Part shown: positions 12,840-25,118 of the stretch, in pieces | Position numbering within the stretch: the stretch's first letter is position 1 | Layout: every line of letters begins with the position of its first letter | DNA from: Isoetes taiwanensis | Lineage: Eukaryota; Streptophyta; Lycopodiopsida; Isoetales; Isoetaceae | Reading direction: 5' to 3' | NCBI GenBank assembly: GCA_021234155.1 | Contig: JAJEKV010000103.1 | Span: 252,001-316,000 of the forward strand | DNA: 64,000 bases | Notes under the pieces: generated by a model | Databases searched by the model: none | Told to the model about the DNA's origin: nothing | Seen by the model: the letters and a program-made list of their open reading frames with translations, nothing else | Position numbers and translations under genes: made by a program

Positions 12840-13406
12840 GAAAGGGGAATGTAAGAAATGATCATGCTAAATGTTGGAGAAATCAAGAGAATTTGAAGCA
12901 GACATATTACACCTGAAGCAAACCTAAAGGTGAGTCAAATTCAAAAGGTTAAGTCGTTTAAACAAGGTCATGGTTAATATTTCTATAGGGTGAACCATTG
13001 ACCATTGAATATTTAACTTATTAAAGATCAGAACAGTTCGAAGCTATGGTTTATATTGGAGGGAATTTGTACATGAAATTGGCAAGTCCGCAGATCGTTG
13101 AAGCGGCCGAGCTTGGCTCCTTATCGGTCGGATCCATGCCAGTCGGCTGGATTTGGCCCTATAAAGGAATGAGAAGATTGTAGAGATGTGTATGGTGATC
13201 GGGCATAGCTCATCTAGTATGAGGCTTGGGCTATCGGGGCTATTTCATTAATTCAATAGTTCACACCATTGAAAGTTCTGGATTGCAGTTATTATATTGA
13301 TATATGATAACTCCATTTGTTGTTTGCATTGTTATGCTTGATATTGCTCTTGTAGTTTATGATTAACTAAGTTGAAGATCTTGCATTTGAGCTATTATTT
13401 CTTTCA
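12840..13406 (+). mobile_element. Polypurine tract and 3' LTR of copia element 1
   Basis: The purine tract GAAAGGGGAA lies just before a TG at 12,850, and the LTR runs TGTAAGAAATG to TTATTTCTTTCA, about 557 bp. The end point is inferred from its likeness to the end of the second copia LTR (CTACTTCTTTCA). About 40 bp of unassigned sequence separate it from the second element. Confidence 0.7.
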
Positions 13407-13440
13407 TTAGAAGCTAGATAATAGAGCCATTAAATGCTAC

Positions 13441-15509
13441 TTGGCAGGGTATGATGAACAAGCAAAGGGCTATAGAATGTATGACCCTGAGAACAAGCAA
13501 ATTATCATCAGCAGAGATGTAGTATTCAATGAGAATATGGTCTATAAAAACAGATTTAAGATGCAGCAGTCATCATTAAGCAAAGATATCAATTATTCAA
13601 GTGATGATTTACTCAAGTCAAATAGCTTGGATAATTTTGATGATGATAATGAGCAGGCAGCTAATTTTCAGAAAAACACAAGGCCAACAAATACAGACCA
13701 TGATGGTGCTGAGGCAGAAATCGAGCAATCAATCCCAAAGGAAGACAACACATATGTCGATCAGCCAGATAACCCTGATAATGCAGAGGTTCAGCAGGAT
13801 AAAAGGAAAAGAAACACAGAAATAGAAAAACTAAGGGAAACAATGGAGACAATGGAAATAAATTCTGATATGTATGGCAGAATGGATCACGGCATGAGCA
13901 GAAGGCTACATAAAGAAGATTTAGATATTCACCAAATCATGGCAATTCTGGATCCTGACATACCACAATCCTATGAGGAAGCAATGAACTCTGAGCATGC
14001 AGAACAATGGAAAAATGCTATGATGGAAGAACTTTCAGCATTCAAAAGAACCCAGACGTATGAAGTTGTCAAACAACCTGAAAAGAAAAATGTTGTAGGC
14101 AGCAAATGGTTGTACAAAATCGAAAGAGGTATTAATGGTGAAGAAAAATTCAAGGCAAGGCTGGTGGCACATGGATTTACCCAAAGGAAAGGAATAGATT
14201 ATGAGGAGACATTTTCTCCTATAGTAAAGCTAACAAGTATTAGAATCCTCATGGCATTTGCTAATGCACATAATCTAGACATACATCACATGGATGTAAG
14301 CACAACATTTTTGAATGCAGAATTGAACGATGATGTCTACATGAAACAAGCACCAGGATTTGAAGTTCCAGGGGAAGGCATAGTATGGAAACTCAATCGT
14401 GCTGTGTATGGTCTCAAGCAGTCTCCCAGAATGTGGTATCAATGTATAGATAAATATCTTATGGAACAAGGCTTCACGAAGTTTTTGAATGATGGGAATT
14501 TGTATATACTCAATAAGGGAGGTCAGTTTTGTATGCTGGCCTTGTATGTTGATGACAACATTCTAGTACCAAGCAACATCGAAATATTAGATCACTGCAA
14601 ACAAATCCTTACCAGCAAATTCAAAATGACAGATCTAGGGGAGCTCAAGAAATTCTTAGGCATGGAGGTATCAAGGAATAGAGGAGAAAGCATTCTGAAA
14701 ATCTCTCAAAAGAGCAATATATCAAGCATGCTTAAAAGATTTAATATGCTGGACTGTAACATTGCAAGGATTCCAATTGTTCAAGGTCTGAAACTATCCA
14801 GTGATCACAGTCCTAAAACTCAAGATGAGCAAATGGAAATGGAAAAAGTTCCATATATGGAATTAATAGGATGTTTGCTGTATATATCGAATTGCACAAG
14901 ACCTGAAATAGCATTCATAATCAATTTGCTTAGCAGATTTAGTAGCAATCCAGGCATGCAACATTGGACAATAGCAAAAAGAGTTTTGAGATATCTAAAG
15001 TACACACAAACCAGGGGCTGACATTTAACAATAATGATATAGTACTCAAGGAATATGCTGATGCTGATTGGGGCAGTGATATTGACACAGGAAAGTCAAC
15101 TTCTGGATTTTGTTTGATGCTAGGAGGAGCTGCCATCACTTGGAAAAGCAAAAAGCAGTCAAGTGTTGCCATGTCAACAGCTGAAGCAGAGTATAATGCT
15201 GCAACACTTGCTGCAAAGGAAATTGCTTGGGTTAGACGATTACTCAATGAACTAAAGGTATTTCAGAAGTTGCCTACAACACCTTATTCTGATAGTATGA
15301 GTTGTATTGCAATTACAAAGAATCCAGTGTTGCATCAAAGGACCAAGCATATTGAATTGCATGTTCATTTTATCAGGGAACTGGTTGCAAAAGGTGTGGT
15401 GACAGTTGAATACATCTCTACACATGAACAGGTTGCAAACATATTAACTAAAGGTCTATCAGAAATTAAGTTTCAGAAATTCAAGAACAGATTGGGAATT
15501 CAAGAATGA
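13441..15509 (+). pseudogene. Copia pol: integrase end, reverse transcriptase, RNase H (element 2, 5'-truncated)
   Basis: This is the C-terminal half of a Ty1/copia polyprotein. The first 526 codons are open. They begin inside the integrase C-terminal region (GYDEQAKGYRMYDP, ISRDVVFNE), run through a charged linker, and then the reverse transcriptase: WKNAMMEELSAF, ARLVAHGFTQRKGIDYEETF, MDVSTTFLNAEL, YGLKQSPRMW, and the catalytic ALYVDDNIL near 14,540. A frame shift of one base near 15,005 (at RVLRYLK) moves the reading into a frame that continues to 15,509 with YADADWGSD, STAEAEYNAATLAAKEIAWVR and LTKGLSE (RNase H). Gag, protease and the integrase core are missing. One shift in about 690 codons suggests fairly recent arrival. 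Confidence 0.93.
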
Positions 15510-15529
15510 GATGACAGAAATGAAATTAT

Positions 15530-16060
15530 CATGAAAGGGGAATGAAGGAAATTCATGCTAATTCATTGAGTACAGTTTAGGGCACAAGAAGCAGAAGAAT
15601 AGCTAAGAGCAGTTGGAAATAAGTGATGCCATAAGCCATATGCAATGGTTGCATGAGTTATATGGTTGCATGATTATACAAGATAAATATATTAACATTA
15701 GGGTTGGACGACCACAATTCAATTATTTGGAGCCAAGTTCATATTCAAATTATAGCAACTCCCTGTAACTAGGGAGATCGATCCAGCTATTCCCTAAGCA
15801 GTAGGATCTGGCCGAAGCGGCCGGATCCATGCTGAATAAATCAAGAAGAAGTTTACAGAGTTTGTGAGATAGACGAAATAGCTGTTCAGGGGAACAGGCT
15901 CGTGTTGTCGAGGTTTACATAATGAATATGTATATTCATTGATTTCATATTCATTGTCATTGTTATAAGCTGTTCTTATTTAGACATCCTAAGGTCATAT
16001 TACAATTGTTTGTGATACCTAGTTGACATTGCAATATTAAATAAATTCCTACTTCTTTCA
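15530..16060 (+). mobile_element. Polypurine tract and 3' LTR of copia element 2
   Basis: The purine tract ATGAAAGGGGAA precedes a 518-bp LTR (15,543-16,060) running TGAAGGAAATTC to ACTTCTTTCA, with matching TGAA and TTCA ends. It shares a short motif (GAAGCGGCCG, GGATCCATGC) with the LTR of element 1 but is otherwise divergent, so the two elements belong to related but different families. Confidence 0.75.
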
Positions 16061-16293
16061 TGATGGACGCCCTGTACAAATATCACCAAGCTTTCATGTT
16101 CTTTGGGTATACAACAACCTATTTCATGCTGAATCCAGAATTTCAAATTTGCCCAAAATAATTAATTTGTTCTTATACAAGAGAGAAACATAGCACTGAC
16201 CTTATACTCTTGAACAAGACATAGAACAACTCAAAGCCTACTTCTTAGACATAGAAAAAGATTCATCCATCCTTAAGCTACGAAATTTCATCA
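16061..16293. repeat. Right copy of 233-bp direct repeat flanking copia block
   Basis: This is the partner of 12,058-12,290. It starts at the base after the end of the second copia LTR. Differences from the left copy are a handful of single-base changes. Confidence 0.9.
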
Positions 16294-17028
16294 AGAGGAA
16301 GGGCGCATACATGGTAAATAAAAGCATGTTACAGGTTTTGAATTTTGGAACCTGTCAAAGTACTTACACTGGGTACTCCATAAACTAGTACCCTTCCCGC
16401 CTTTTCATGAAGAGCAATACAAAAAATCAAAATAAAAGATTAAGACATGTTAAAATTTGTTATTAAGTGAAAACAAATGCACTGGACGAAAAAAACTTGC
16501 ATCAATTCTAAAGCTTAATATTTATTGATTTTGGGTACTTTCATGGTCACTAAATGATACCTTTAAAGGGACACTTTAATATGCTTTTACCCTGGTACGT
16601 GTGCAAAGTTTTAGGGAAATGCAAGCTAGCATGCTGGAAATGCTCCTCTTCAAGGTGGAGCTCAAGAAACACAACAACAAAGTGAATAAGAACCCTAAGT
16701 GTGCTTTACTGATGACTTATAATGTACTCCACATAAAACATCGATATAAATACGTGAACACAAATAGAGGTGAATAACTGGCTATAACATGGTTTGATGT
16801 CCCCCTCCATATGTTAATACCGAGTCCCGATATATCCAACATAGATATTACACCCACTACCGAGATACCAAAATCACCAACAAATTTAGCCAACTAATAA
16901 GCCTCAAGATCAATTGAAATTCATTAGGTAATTGTGGTTTATGAAGTACAAAACTTCTTAGGGAAAAAAAACGAAAAACTACCAAGCTTTTCCACACTTG
17001 GTGGAAGTGCCCTCAAGCCAACCACTTG
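16294..17028. other. Unassigned AT-rich spacer
   Basis: No open frame of note, no RNA gene and no recognisable repeat were seen. Confidence 0.4.
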
Positions 17029-17140
17029 AATAATAAAGATCTCCATTTTTTTTGAAGAACTGTGTCATCAATATATTAAAAGAATGGTAATGTTACAAAG
17101 CAAGTGAGGAGGAAGGAGAACAATAATAAAGATCTCCATT
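17029..17140 (-). mobile_element. Severely 5'-truncated LINE tail with 19-bp target site duplication
   Basis: The 19-mer AATAATAAAGATCTCCATT occurs at 17,029-17,047 and again at 17,122-17,140. Between them lie 74 bp. Read on the minus strand, these are a LINE 3' end (TTGTAACATTACC, then TTTTAATATATTGATG) followed by a short A tail (plus-strand T run at 17,048-17,053). The duplication and A tail are the marks of target-primed reverse transcription. Confidence 0.85.
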
Positions 17141-18700
17141 GAAGAGAAAGAACTAAGGTTCAACCCTAGGGCACCAACGCCTCTCACCAACCAACCGTGC
17201 CAATTTCACACTAGCTCAATTGAGAGCATTGCGCCATTCAATCCAAAATATATGAAATATCTACAAGATATCCATAGTATATACCAAACCCCTTCCATGG
17301 TATATCCTTTGGGGGGAGGAGGCATTCACAAACCTATCCATTAAATTTGGCTTTAGAAGAGAAGTTCCACTTTCTCAGAATGTAGTGGAAGAATGGCTTA
17401 AATGTCTCACCGGGCAATGAGCCCCTGCTTTACTTGTTTGGTATGGTCGAGTCAGGGCAGTGAAGCTTTAACCAGCAGGCTCCAAAATTTTGCCACATGG
17501 AAGGATTATTTTCAATTGGGTAGCAGACCTGTTTATCTTAATAAACAGTCTAGGTGGAGCTGATGATGGTTAAGAACCACATGATGACCAATGCTTCACA
17601 GTGTAGCGATGGAAAAACTAGTTATTTAAGACGACGCACTGGATACTAATCACAGTAGATGGGCCATAATGATGCAGAAGAAGAAAAAATATGAGGACCT
17701 AGGGGTCCTTCCACTTTATATTTGAGACGACAACAAAAGGAAACTAAATTCACATTGTTAATGAAATTATCAAGTTGAAAAACGACATCTACCTTGACCT
17801 CAAGTTTCATAGATGCGTGGATTAAGAGCAATAATATCATAATGCAATTTGAGCAAGTCTGAATAGGCCTAATTTATATTCTTCCTTCCTTTTTGCTCCT
17901 CCTCCTTGCCTATGTTCCAAGATAAACTGGCCATGCATAGGTCTAATGAACCACATACATTTTATATTTTAGGAGGAGGAGGAGGAGAATAAATATGTTG
18001 AGCCCCAAAGGTAGTAGGACCATATGCAATAGTTAATTCACACAAAGAAAGATGAAATATCAGAGCTTAACAAATCTTGAAGGCTATCTCGTATTTATTA
18101 TTATTACCCTTCTCAAATGAATCAAATCAAGAAGATTATGAACATATTTAACTGCAACTTGTTGTTTGAAAATTGTTGCATGTCATCATTCACATGTAGT
18201 GTCCCTCGTGTTGCCCCATTATGTCATCATGTGTAGGTCCTCTTGCTCGTGCTATTAAGGCCACTCATGCTCACGACATGGGGAGTAACTAGTAACACAA
18301 AAAGACCTTATTACATTGATTTTTTTTCTCCTAAAATTGTCTATTTGGAAGTTAGATTGTTTGGCTAGAAATATCCACCTATTGTTGATTAATTGAGGAA
18401 CGACATTGAGCAGGCCATTAGACAAGGCTGTAGGTTCCTGTAGGTTCCTTGCTTGCTGTGTCTGTGTCTGGGGCCCCAACTCGCATGTGGGGATCACCAA
18501 GTACGTGCAGATTACGTCTTCCAAAGAATGTGGAAAACATTATGTTGAACTTCTGGCATGCAACACCAAAATTGGCACATCCAACACCAAAAATTGGGAC
18601 ATTAGATGGAAAAGGGCGCAATCACATGGGAATATGGAATCTGACTATAAGAATAATATTATGGAAGGAAAGAATATGACAAGCGTTTGAATTTAATTCC
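17141..18700. other. Unassigned spacer upstream of CTL gene
   Basis: No gene is recognised. The last few hundred bases probably contain the promoter of the gene that starts at 18,769. No TATA box could be chosen with confidence. Confidence 0.4.
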
Positions 18701-18768
18701 GCCACATAATGTCCAGCGGGTCCGGCGTAAAGTCCCCCGTTCCCTTTTGCCGGTTCAGACTAGAGCAA

Positions 18769-21700
18769 ATGTCCAGCTCCGGCGCCATCTTTCCACTTGC
18801 AAGGTAAGCACGCTTTTGATTTCTATCACCTCTGCCTTTTCATAAGCACTGCTCCTTTGCATTGTTACCCCGTCTTTCTTTCCGCATTCTGGCAATTTAA
18901 GTCCATCTTAATCTTGCAAGTTTTTTTTTTTCTTACTCGATTTTGCTCATGTTTTAGTATTTGGTGTCGTTCTTGCTGTTTTCTTTTGTTGAATTATCGG
19001 TGTTTAAGCGAATTGTCTGATATTCATCTAAGGGTTTATCAGCTTGTTGGCTCTTCGGATAGATCGTTGTCATTAATTCTATGCCCTTTCGTTATGGTAG
19101 AGTAATTCAGGTTGCACACAATTTCAAGAAGCTCGTGGAGGCAGAAAGATGTCATATGTTACATAATGAATTTTGGATAATTTCAAGTAGCCTAAAAAGT
19201 TCAATTAGTATAAAAATTAGTGCCTTCGTTTTCTATATAATGAAAAACAAGAATATACATCTTTGACATTATAACTAGGTCGAAAATCCAGAAATAGCCC
19301 ACTGTGATCATTTAGCATTTTGTTCAAACATAACAGTATACTTTAGAAACAGTTGACATCTGCGATAGTTTCGCATTTGGTTCAAGAATAACAACATATT
19401 TCATGAGAGTTTCCAAGCTTCCTTGTTGTCTCTTAAAAGTATCTCATTACGGCAAATGACTCGACATTCTTTGTTTTATTTTGAAACTTTTGGACTGCTA
19501 TCTCAGCATAAGTTTCCCTGATTATTCAATGTTTTTTGTAATTTTCTAACTACGGTTTTTTATTCTTAGATGCCATTTACATCTGAGTTCGAATTGTGGT
19601 GGAAAGCAGAGATGATCTGTGGGTGGTTATCATGATTATTAAGTGCAATGGTATTGCCAGGAGACTCTATTGGAAGAGATGGTGATGAGGATGTGTTTGG
19701 AAGCCCGGAAACCAGGCAATGCTAGATTAGTGGTTTTTAGAGATGCCATCCTTTTATATGGAATTAAAATGCAAAAGTTGTATTTAAAAGACTGTATCGG
19801 AATTGGCATGTTGGAGGGAAGAATTGGATTTAGATGCTGCTTCTGGTTTGGAGGATTTGGTTCTCACATGCATTTGCTTTTGGTTGGGAGGTTTGACAAT
19901 CTTTTGTCAAGAAGTCCATCTCTCTTGGTCGTGCTTAAGATATGGGGATAGATATTCATTGGTATTGGCAGCAGAATGGTTGCATATATTCTTGCTAATG
20001 ATATTTTTTGTGTGATACAGGTTCAATGAATCAGTATCTGTATCCAGTGCAGGAGTCACTACCCCGCCTGTGCCAGAGCGCCCAAGAAAGTGGCGGGATA
20101 TTTTTTGGCTGGGAGTGTTCATCATACATATGGTGGGCCTTGGGTTCGTCCTTGCTGTCCTTGGAATTAACAGATTCCGGAAAGTCAATCGTCTCAACTT
20201 GAACAGGTTCACCAATACAGCTGGACTTATACAAAGTGATGGCTATCAAACCGAGAAGTTTTGGCCAATTTATGCTGTGGCCAGTGTTTTGGGTTCTTTG
20301 CTTGCGTTGGCATTGCTAGCTCTCTTACGTCTTCGGCCAGATGGAATGATCAAGGTTGCAGTTCACAGTTTGACAACATATCTTGCCGTGATAAGTGTGT
20401 TTTGTTTTAGGGATGGACAGTTCTTCTTTGGAATTTCGTTCGCGGTGGGTGCGGTTCTGCAGTTCCTGTATACCATGTCAGTCATGGATAGGTATGCACA
20501 AACGTTTGACAAGATTATTTTCCAAGCTCCTTTTTTGGTTGTGATTGAAAGAGGCAGAAAGAGCAAGGCGAAGCTTGTAAAGTCGCAATAATATGTTTGT
20601 CTTTGCTTTTTATTCAAACACTGTACTAGAATCTTGAATAAAAGTGAAGAGTATTTTTGCAATGAGGCATCTGTTGAGGGGCACTGCCCATATATTTGGA
20701 AGAGAGATCATGGGGAAGATGTAAGGGACAAAGGTTTTGTGTCTGCCATTTGTACCAAACTGGTCATCGTGCCATCTTTGCTGGTTTTCATTGTTAATAG
20801 TGTTTTTTTTATGGGCATGTGAACTTTATGTTGACTGGATTTTATTTAGGTTGCCTTTCACCACATTGGTATTACGGCAAGCTTTGAAAATGGTTTCAGA
20901 GATACCTGCATCTCAAAGAGTTTCATATGCCTTTCTTGTGCTTTCCCTTTCGTGGATGGCACTTTGGACATTCGGGGTATCGGGTGTTGTTGCTTCAGGA
21001 ATGAGTAATCAGAATCGATGGTGGCTTCTCATTGTGAGTATTGAAATAAAAATTTATTACACTTTGTAAATGCAACTTGTGACACTGGAAATCATGCAGG
21101 TACTTTCAATTAGTCTTTTTTGGACTGGAGCAGTTTTCTGCAACACAGTGCATGTTATTGTTGCCAGTTTGCTTGTGCTCTCACTTTCACAATCGGATGA
21201 AGTTACAGAAAGGCGTTCACATCCATTATTAAGATCTTTACAGTATGCTGTGACAACTTCTCTTGGCAGTATTTGTTATGGCTCCCTTTTTACTGCTGCC
21301 ATCCGAACTTTGCGTTGGGCGGTGGGTACTGCAGCTTTTACTAATATTTTCAGCTTCAAGTTTTGAGTTCCTACTTATTCATGAGGTGGTTGCCATTTCA
21401 GATACGAGGATTAAGATCTCAAATTGACAAAAACGAGTGCTTACTCTGCTGTGTTGACTTCCTTTTCAATCTTGTTGAAACATTAGTTCGGTTTTTTAAT
21501 AAATATGCTTATGTTGAGGTATGCCTGTGAACTTACCAGGATGCTCTCCTTTTTGCTATTCTCATTTTTTTTGTTGTGCCTCCCCTTTATGAATGAAGGT
21601 AGCGGTATATGGCAAATCATTCAATCATTCTGCACGGGATGCATGGGAACTGTTTCAGTCCACTGGCGTAGAGGTCCTAATTGCTTATGATCTTTCTGGA

Positions 21701-22430
21701 GCAATCTTGATTATGGAAGTCGTTCTTGGTGGATTGGTAACAGGGACTTGTGTGGGAGTATGGACTTGGTTTAAGTGGGAAGATCGTGTTGTCATGGTGG
21801 GCGCAACTTCCATGCTTATTGGAATGATTATGGTGAGTAGCATGGTACTCATCTTATTTGGTACCCAGCTTATTAAAACCTCAGAAATCTAAAGGAATTT
21901 TTTTTCTAATTTATGTTTTTTAGAGAAGATGAAGCTGGAACCATCAAGTGTTGAAAAATGGAACTCATAATTCTCTTAGCCTCTTGCACATGTTGCAATG
22001 TAACCATGTTTTTTAGCGCACATCGTTTTCTGCAGCTGAAGACATGCCTGTGGAGATTAGATTACTGTTAACCACCTTATTATTTATGTCTTGTTACTTT
22101 GTCTTGTGTTGAATCATAAACCTGCAACTAAATTGTCTTCTTGGTGATACTACTTTGGTTTGATGGTTCTCAGTTGGTTCTTTGATTGCTTCTTTTACCC
22201 AGGTTGGTGTTACCTTGGTGGTGGTCGAAAGTGCAGTGACATCCATATATGTCTGTTATGCAGTGGACCCATCTTTAATAAGTAGATGGGACCCAGAGTT
22301 TGCATCTCAAATTGCTGAAACTCTGCATCAGAGGTTACAGCATCGGAGTGGACGTGACATCCCTTCTCACATGTCAACTTTGCAAGTTCCAAAGGCATTA
22401 CCTGATTCAGTTTTCCTTACAAGATTGTGA
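18769..22430 (+). CDS. Choline transporter-like (CTL/SLC44) membrane protein, seven coding exons
   Basis: A polytopic membrane protein of the choline-transporter-like family, likely moving choline or a related solute at the plasma membrane or in secretory membranes. Coding exons, inferred from GT/AG borders and kept phase, are 18,769-18,803, 20,021-20,491, 20,850-21,033, 21,100-21,321, 21,402-21,518, 21,599-21,832 and 22,203-22,430. They total 1,491 bp, or 496 residues plus a stop. The ATG in exon 1 (MSSSGAIFPLAR) is chosen because only it joins in frame to exon 2 (FNESVSV). The family is shown by PRKWRDIFWLGVF, NECLLCCVDFLFNLVETLVR, FFNKYAYVEVAVYGKSF, SARDAWELFQSTGVE and the final VESAVTSIYVCYAVDP. 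Hydrophobic segments include about residues 38-60, 93-116 and 128-165, and several more in exons 3-7. The C-terminal tail is cytosolic and polar. Nothing appears broken. Confidence 0.92.
18804..20020 (+). other. Large first intron of the CTL gene
   Basis: It starts GTAAGC after exon 1 and ends TGTGATACAG. The 1.2-kb intron holds no recognisable gene or repeat. Long first introns often carry regulatory sites, but none is evident here. Confidence 0.8.
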
Positions 22431-22723
22431 TTACATACATTTGGTTCCCCTTTGATCAGGTGGTTCTTGTATCATACATAGTTTTGACTTGTCAATACAA
22501 ACAGGCCATGTGATGATTAGCTTTTGGTTCAGCAGGTGATCTATTGAAGTTATCATTCGAGAATTGAAACGTTAATTCTTCTATCCTGTTACTCAATGTT
22601 ACAATTAAAAGTAAGCAAATTGCTTGCCAGGACTGTAATTGTGCTTCGTAGGGATTACGTGGGGTTGAATGCTAAGCTATCAATGCAATTTCTAAAAGAT
22701 GGTATACAGGCTAAAATCCTGCA

Positions 22724-23040
22724 AGGGACAACAATCTCTACTGAAAAAGTGCACTTGGAATGTGTATAAAGCAACCTGAAAATAGAAACATTTTTTTGTG
22801 AAGAAGGTATTAAAGCTTTTAACATTTATCTAAATTACAAACTAACCTGCTCTTACAAGTAGCCTAAATACAAGAAATATTGTATGGGACAACAATCTCT
22901 ACCGAAAAAGTGCATTTGGAATGAGTATAAAGCAACCGGAGAGTACAAACTTTTTTTTTTTTGTGAAGAAGGTATTCAAAGCTTTTAAACATTACAAACT
23001 AACTTGCTCTTTTAAGTACAGCAGCAGCCTAATAATTGCT
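22724..23040. repeat. Tandem duplication of about 165 bp
   Basis: The block GGGACAACAATCTCTAC at 22,726 recurs at 22,888, followed in both by AAAAAGTGCA, TAAAGCAACC, a T run, GTGAAGAAGGTATT and TTACAAACTAAC. The copies differ by a few substitutions and in T-run length. The block lies downstream of the CTL gene and outside its coding exons. Confidence 0.85.
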
Positions 23041-23720
23041 CATTGTTGCAAGAAATTTGTTGCATATTGAATTGTAGGAGGGAGTTTGTGCAGCGCCAAT
23101 TTGTATGAAGTCCAGCTAATTGTAAGTTCAAAACGGTCTGTAATCTAAAGGGTTGGATGTGCGTTGTAGTAATGGGACTGCAGCGCTTCAAGGCCTGTTG
23201 GAAGGAAAATAGGGCTCAGTGGCTAGCCAGATGGAATATGCAGGAGCACAGGTGCATACAGATGCAAACAAAAGAGGATCGCCATAGCTTGAGACAATAC
23301 TTTAACGCTTGCTTCCTTGTAAGCTTTGGGATGTCAGTGCCTTTGACTAGGTCAAGACAGCACATTATCAGCACCATATAAACCCCACCCTAGAACAGAG
23401 CCCGCAATGCTACTTGCGCATCCATTTGCCCATGAAAAAGCGCAGAATTCGCAAGGTTCGCACCATCTCTAAATTGAGACAGGCAGATGGATTGGAGAGC
23501 CACGCCAAGACAGGCTTTGTCAGTGCTGCCAAGTGGGAGACATTGAGGATGATGTCACACTCTTCAGAGCTGTCCGATGTACGATCGCATCCGGGCATGC
23601 TATGTTGAGTTGATCAGGCTCAACCAGCCGCTGCACATGGTATTGACCACGGCTTTAGTACAGTTACTGGGATCATATCTTCAAGAGGTCCTAGATATGC
23701 AGACCCAGCTATCTTTTCGG
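23041..23720. other. Unassigned spacer
   Basis: Short open frames on both strands near 23,410-23,600 overlap each other and have no motif. The stretch may be part of the LINE whose 3' end follows at 23,935. Confidence 0.35.
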
Positions 23721-23729
23721 ACATTATCT

Positions 23730-23935
23730 TAACATGTATTACCATATTTCATGATGTATATTTGTACAGTTTGCCAGCATTCTTTTTACTGCCACGATTT
23801 TCCCTCAAAAACCCTTCGAGGGATTTTTTTTTTTTAGTCTGGACAGTAATACGTCTGCTCGCTCCTTTTGGGTCCATAGGACGGTTGGTCTCCGGATAAA
23901 AATCATTCCATTCAATTCAATTCAATTCAATTCTG
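23730..23935 (+). mobile_element. LINE 3' end with (ATTCA)n tail
   Basis: The segment matches, in the same order, stretches at 34,050-34,200 and 45,370-45,620 (both in minus orientation). Shared blocks are a CATGATG/TGTACA stretch, an ACCCTTCGAGGG hairpin with flanking A and T runs, CAGTAATACG, CCATAGGACGGTTGGTCTCC and GGATAAAAATCATTC. It ends in four to five copies of ATTCA, as expected for a non-LTR element with a short-repeat tail. Confidence 0.75.
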
Positions 23936-24222
23936 ATGTCCTGAACATAGATGGTATATTGTGTTCATATAGAAATCTATGCAAGTAGAAAGTCCCAGTT
24001 TAGTGTTGAAATGCTTATTTCTCGAAATCGTTTTAGCCTTATCCGATGACGCGTACATAGAATTTTGTGGAATCAGACGATGCATATGTAGAATTTTGTA
24101 GAGGCTAGTGGCTATTCTAGCTAAGTACAGTGAGCATTATGTTTAGGTGCATGCCATTTGGCGAGAGATAATATTTGTACCCCCTTCGTATTGCGAAAGT
24201 TTGATTATAGGGAGTTTTGTAT

Positions 24223-24531
24223 GCTTGGCAAGGGAAGAATTGGAGTCCCTAGCTTTACAAAGCTAGAAAGCTTGAAAAAACTCATAAATTGTAAGTGTTC
24301 TGCACTAATTGCATGCTCTGCTTATGGACCCTTCTGGCTGATTTTTAAGCCTAAAAATGGAAGAAAAATCTGTCTCTTATGAGACATATTTCTCAACAAC
24401 GAGAATAAAAGAAGAATGACATATTTACCTTCAAATCTCGAGCAAGGATCTTGTGTGCTTGGCAAGGGAAGAATTGGAGTTCCTAGCTTCGTAAAGCTAG
24501 AAAGCTTGAAAAAACTCATAAATTGTAGCAA
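24223..24531. repeat. Duplicated 72-bp block, period about 236 bp
   Basis: TTGGCAAGGGAAGAATTGGA begins a 72-bp block at 24,224 that recurs at 24,460 with four or five changes (AGAAAGCTTGAAAAAACTC in both). No coding role is apparent. Confidence 0.85.
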
Positions 24532-24659
24532 TGAAAATGTGTCTATTATGATACAAATCTTTCAATATTGCCAATGAAAGAAGAATCTTTGGATTGAAGC
24601 TCTAGAAAACGAGGAACTTAGAGGACTAAATTGGTGGATATCGAGGTTGAGTTTGATCG

Positions 24660-24780
24660 GGGAAAAAAAAAAAGAAAGTGTAGAAAAGGTACATAACTAG
24701 GATGGGAGCCGATGCAAAAAAAAAAAAAAAAGGGTGTAGAAAAGGTACATAACTAGGGTGGGAGCCGATGCAAAAGAACT
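24660..24780. repeat. Tandem duplication of about 55-60 bp with A runs
   Basis: GTGTAGAAAAGGTACATAAC is repeated (24,678 and 24,735), each followed by TGGGAGCCGATGCAAAA. The A runs between the copies differ in length. Confidence 0.85.
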
Positions 24781-25118
24781 AGCAAGATTGCATGGGCACC
24801 ATAACATCTTCATTAGTTTAGTTCAGGACACAGACGATTTGCTTCTTTGATAAGTTTGCAGAGATTTGACATTTGAAAAGAACGAAAAGCTTTTATCGAG
24901 CATGGTGACATTTTTTCCTTTACGTTTCTTAGACTCTTCTAGCATTACAAGTTTGTTGAGTGGAGTGAGCAGGAAGCAGCCATTAGCTCTATATTATGGT
25001 ACCACAGTGCTATGTTACTAGAGGCCCTATATGAATGCGCATGAGGGAAGCTTGGATAAATTAAAGGCAAAGGCAAGTCATTATCTTTTTGTCTAAGTTT
25101 GACATGGCAGGCAAACCA

